From the NCBI GenBank assembly GCA_009929095.1, contig SABF01000100.1, positions 1 to 5,996 on the forward strand: a DNA stretch of 5,996 nucleotides. Direction: 5' to 3'. Positions 5,474 to 5,996 of this stretch are shown here, in pieces; position 1 is the first letter of the stretch, and each line of letters opens with the position of its first letter. The DNA comes from Erysipelotrichia bacterium. GTDB lineage: Bacteria > Bacillota_I > Bacilli_A > Erysipelotrichales > Erysipelotrichaceae. Position numbers and translations under genes: made by a program. The notes under the pieces are model-generated. The model made no database searches. It was not told the DNA's origin and saw only the letters and a program-made list of their open reading frames with translations.

Positions 5474-5996
5474 TCAGACCTTAAGAACTTCTGCATTCTT
5501 CTTTTCGGATATTTCTACAATCATCTTGCCATAATTGTCAGTCAGTTTCTGAATTTCATTCTCCGCATCCTTCTGAACATCTTCATCCATGGTTTTATCT
5601 TTTTTGATTGCTGAATTCGCATCTCTTCTGATATTTCTGATCTGAATTTTTGCTTCCTCAGCAATCTTGCCGACCTTTTTTGTCATTTCCTTTCGGACAT
5701 CTCCAGTCAGCTGCGGAACGCTCAGACGTATGACGGTACCATCATTCTGAGGAGCGATGCCAAGATCAGCCTTGTTGCATGCTTTTTCAATATCCTTCAG
5801 GCAGGTTGGATCATACGGCTTAATAACGAGTGTTTTTCCTTCCTGTACAGACACGGAAGCGATCTGTTTCAGCGGAGTTGATTCCCCATAATACTCCACT
5901 TCTACACGATCCAGCATATTGGTGCTTGCCTGTCCGGTGCGGATCGTATTCAGTTCTTCCTTCATATGCGTAATTGATTTTTCCATTAATTCCTTA
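5474..5996 (-). CDS. frr: Ribosome recycling factor (5' end outside window)
   Basis: The ribosome recycling factor acts with EF-G to split post-termination ribosomes and free them for new rounds of translation; it is essential in most bacteria. The frame continues to the window edge. The ATG at 5986 would give 170 residues, about 15 fewer than the usual 185, and the codons before it (Lys-Glu-Leu) match the normal N-terminal helix, so this Met is almost certainly internal and the true start lies beyond 5996. Numbering from that Met: RTGQAS at 16-21, where most homologues have RTGRAS or RTGRAN; VEYYG at 30-34; DLGIAPQNDG at 74-83; and RNIRRDAN at 117-124, the highly conserved arginine-rich motif of the three-helix domain. 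The gene ends before a hairpin terminator, so it probably belongs to a unit coming from the right, commonly with pyrH and tsf in Bacillota. Confidence 0.97.
   Translation of the reverse strand, partial: KELMEKSITHMKEELNTIRTGQASTNMLDRVEVEYYGESTPLKQIASVSVQEGKTLVIKPYDPTCLKDIEKACNKADLGIAPQNDGTVIRLSVPQLTGDVRKEMTKKVGKIAEEAKIQIRNIRRDANSAIKKDKTMDEDVQKDAENEIQKLTDNYGKMIVEISEKKNAEVLKV

Noticed and set aside
5987..5996. AAGGA before the Met at 5986 as a ribosome site for a short frr
   Set aside because: The bases read in frame as Lys-Glu-Leu, which fits the normal Frr N-terminal helix, and a start here would leave the protein about 15 residues short.

Overview
The window is an ordinary Gram-positive-type (Bacillota) chromosomal segment with mid-range base composition by eye. 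All recognisable genes lie on the minus strand. Read in the direction of transcription (right to left) the order is frr (5' end outside the window), uppS, cdsA, dxr, rseP, galE, then the first 147 codons of an unrecognised membrane-anchored protein that runs off the left edge. The frr-uppS-cdsA-dxr-rseP order is a well-known Bacillota housekeeping arrangement. Dxr means isoprenoids come from the MEP pathway, which argues against the mevalonate-using lactic acid bacteria and staphylococci. A Clostridia- or Erysipelotrichia-like host is plausible, but that is inference.

The sequence supports three transcription units. (1) frr ends at a hairpin terminator (5417-5451). (2) uppS-cdsA-dxr-rseP-galE starts at an extended -10 promoter (5333-5341) just upstream of uppS. 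Its genes are tightly packed: an 8-nt overlap between uppS and cdsA, 1 nt between cdsA and dxr, 9 nt between dxr and rseP, and 16 nt between rseP and galE. It ends at a strong terminator after galE (513-549). (3) The leftmost gene has its own extended -10 promoter (468-476), almost identical in sequence to the uppS one.

The middle operon is devoted to building the envelope. Dxr commits carbon to isoprenoid precursors. UppS extends these to undecaprenyl diphosphate, the source of the lipid carrier for peptidoglycan and other surface polymers. CdsA makes CDP-diacylglycerol for phospholipids. RseP is the intramembrane site-2 protease. GalE supplies UDP-galactose for glycans or glycolipids. GalE is the unexpected member: proS and/or polC commonly follow rseP in Bacillota.

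I see no tRNA, rRNA, CRISPR array, insertion sequence, phage gene or riboswitch, and no gene-free stretch longer than about 165 bases. I found no convincing new biological system. The points most worth a second look are galE at the operon end, the twin promoters, the terminator-promoter break between frr and uppS, and the unidentified anchored protein.
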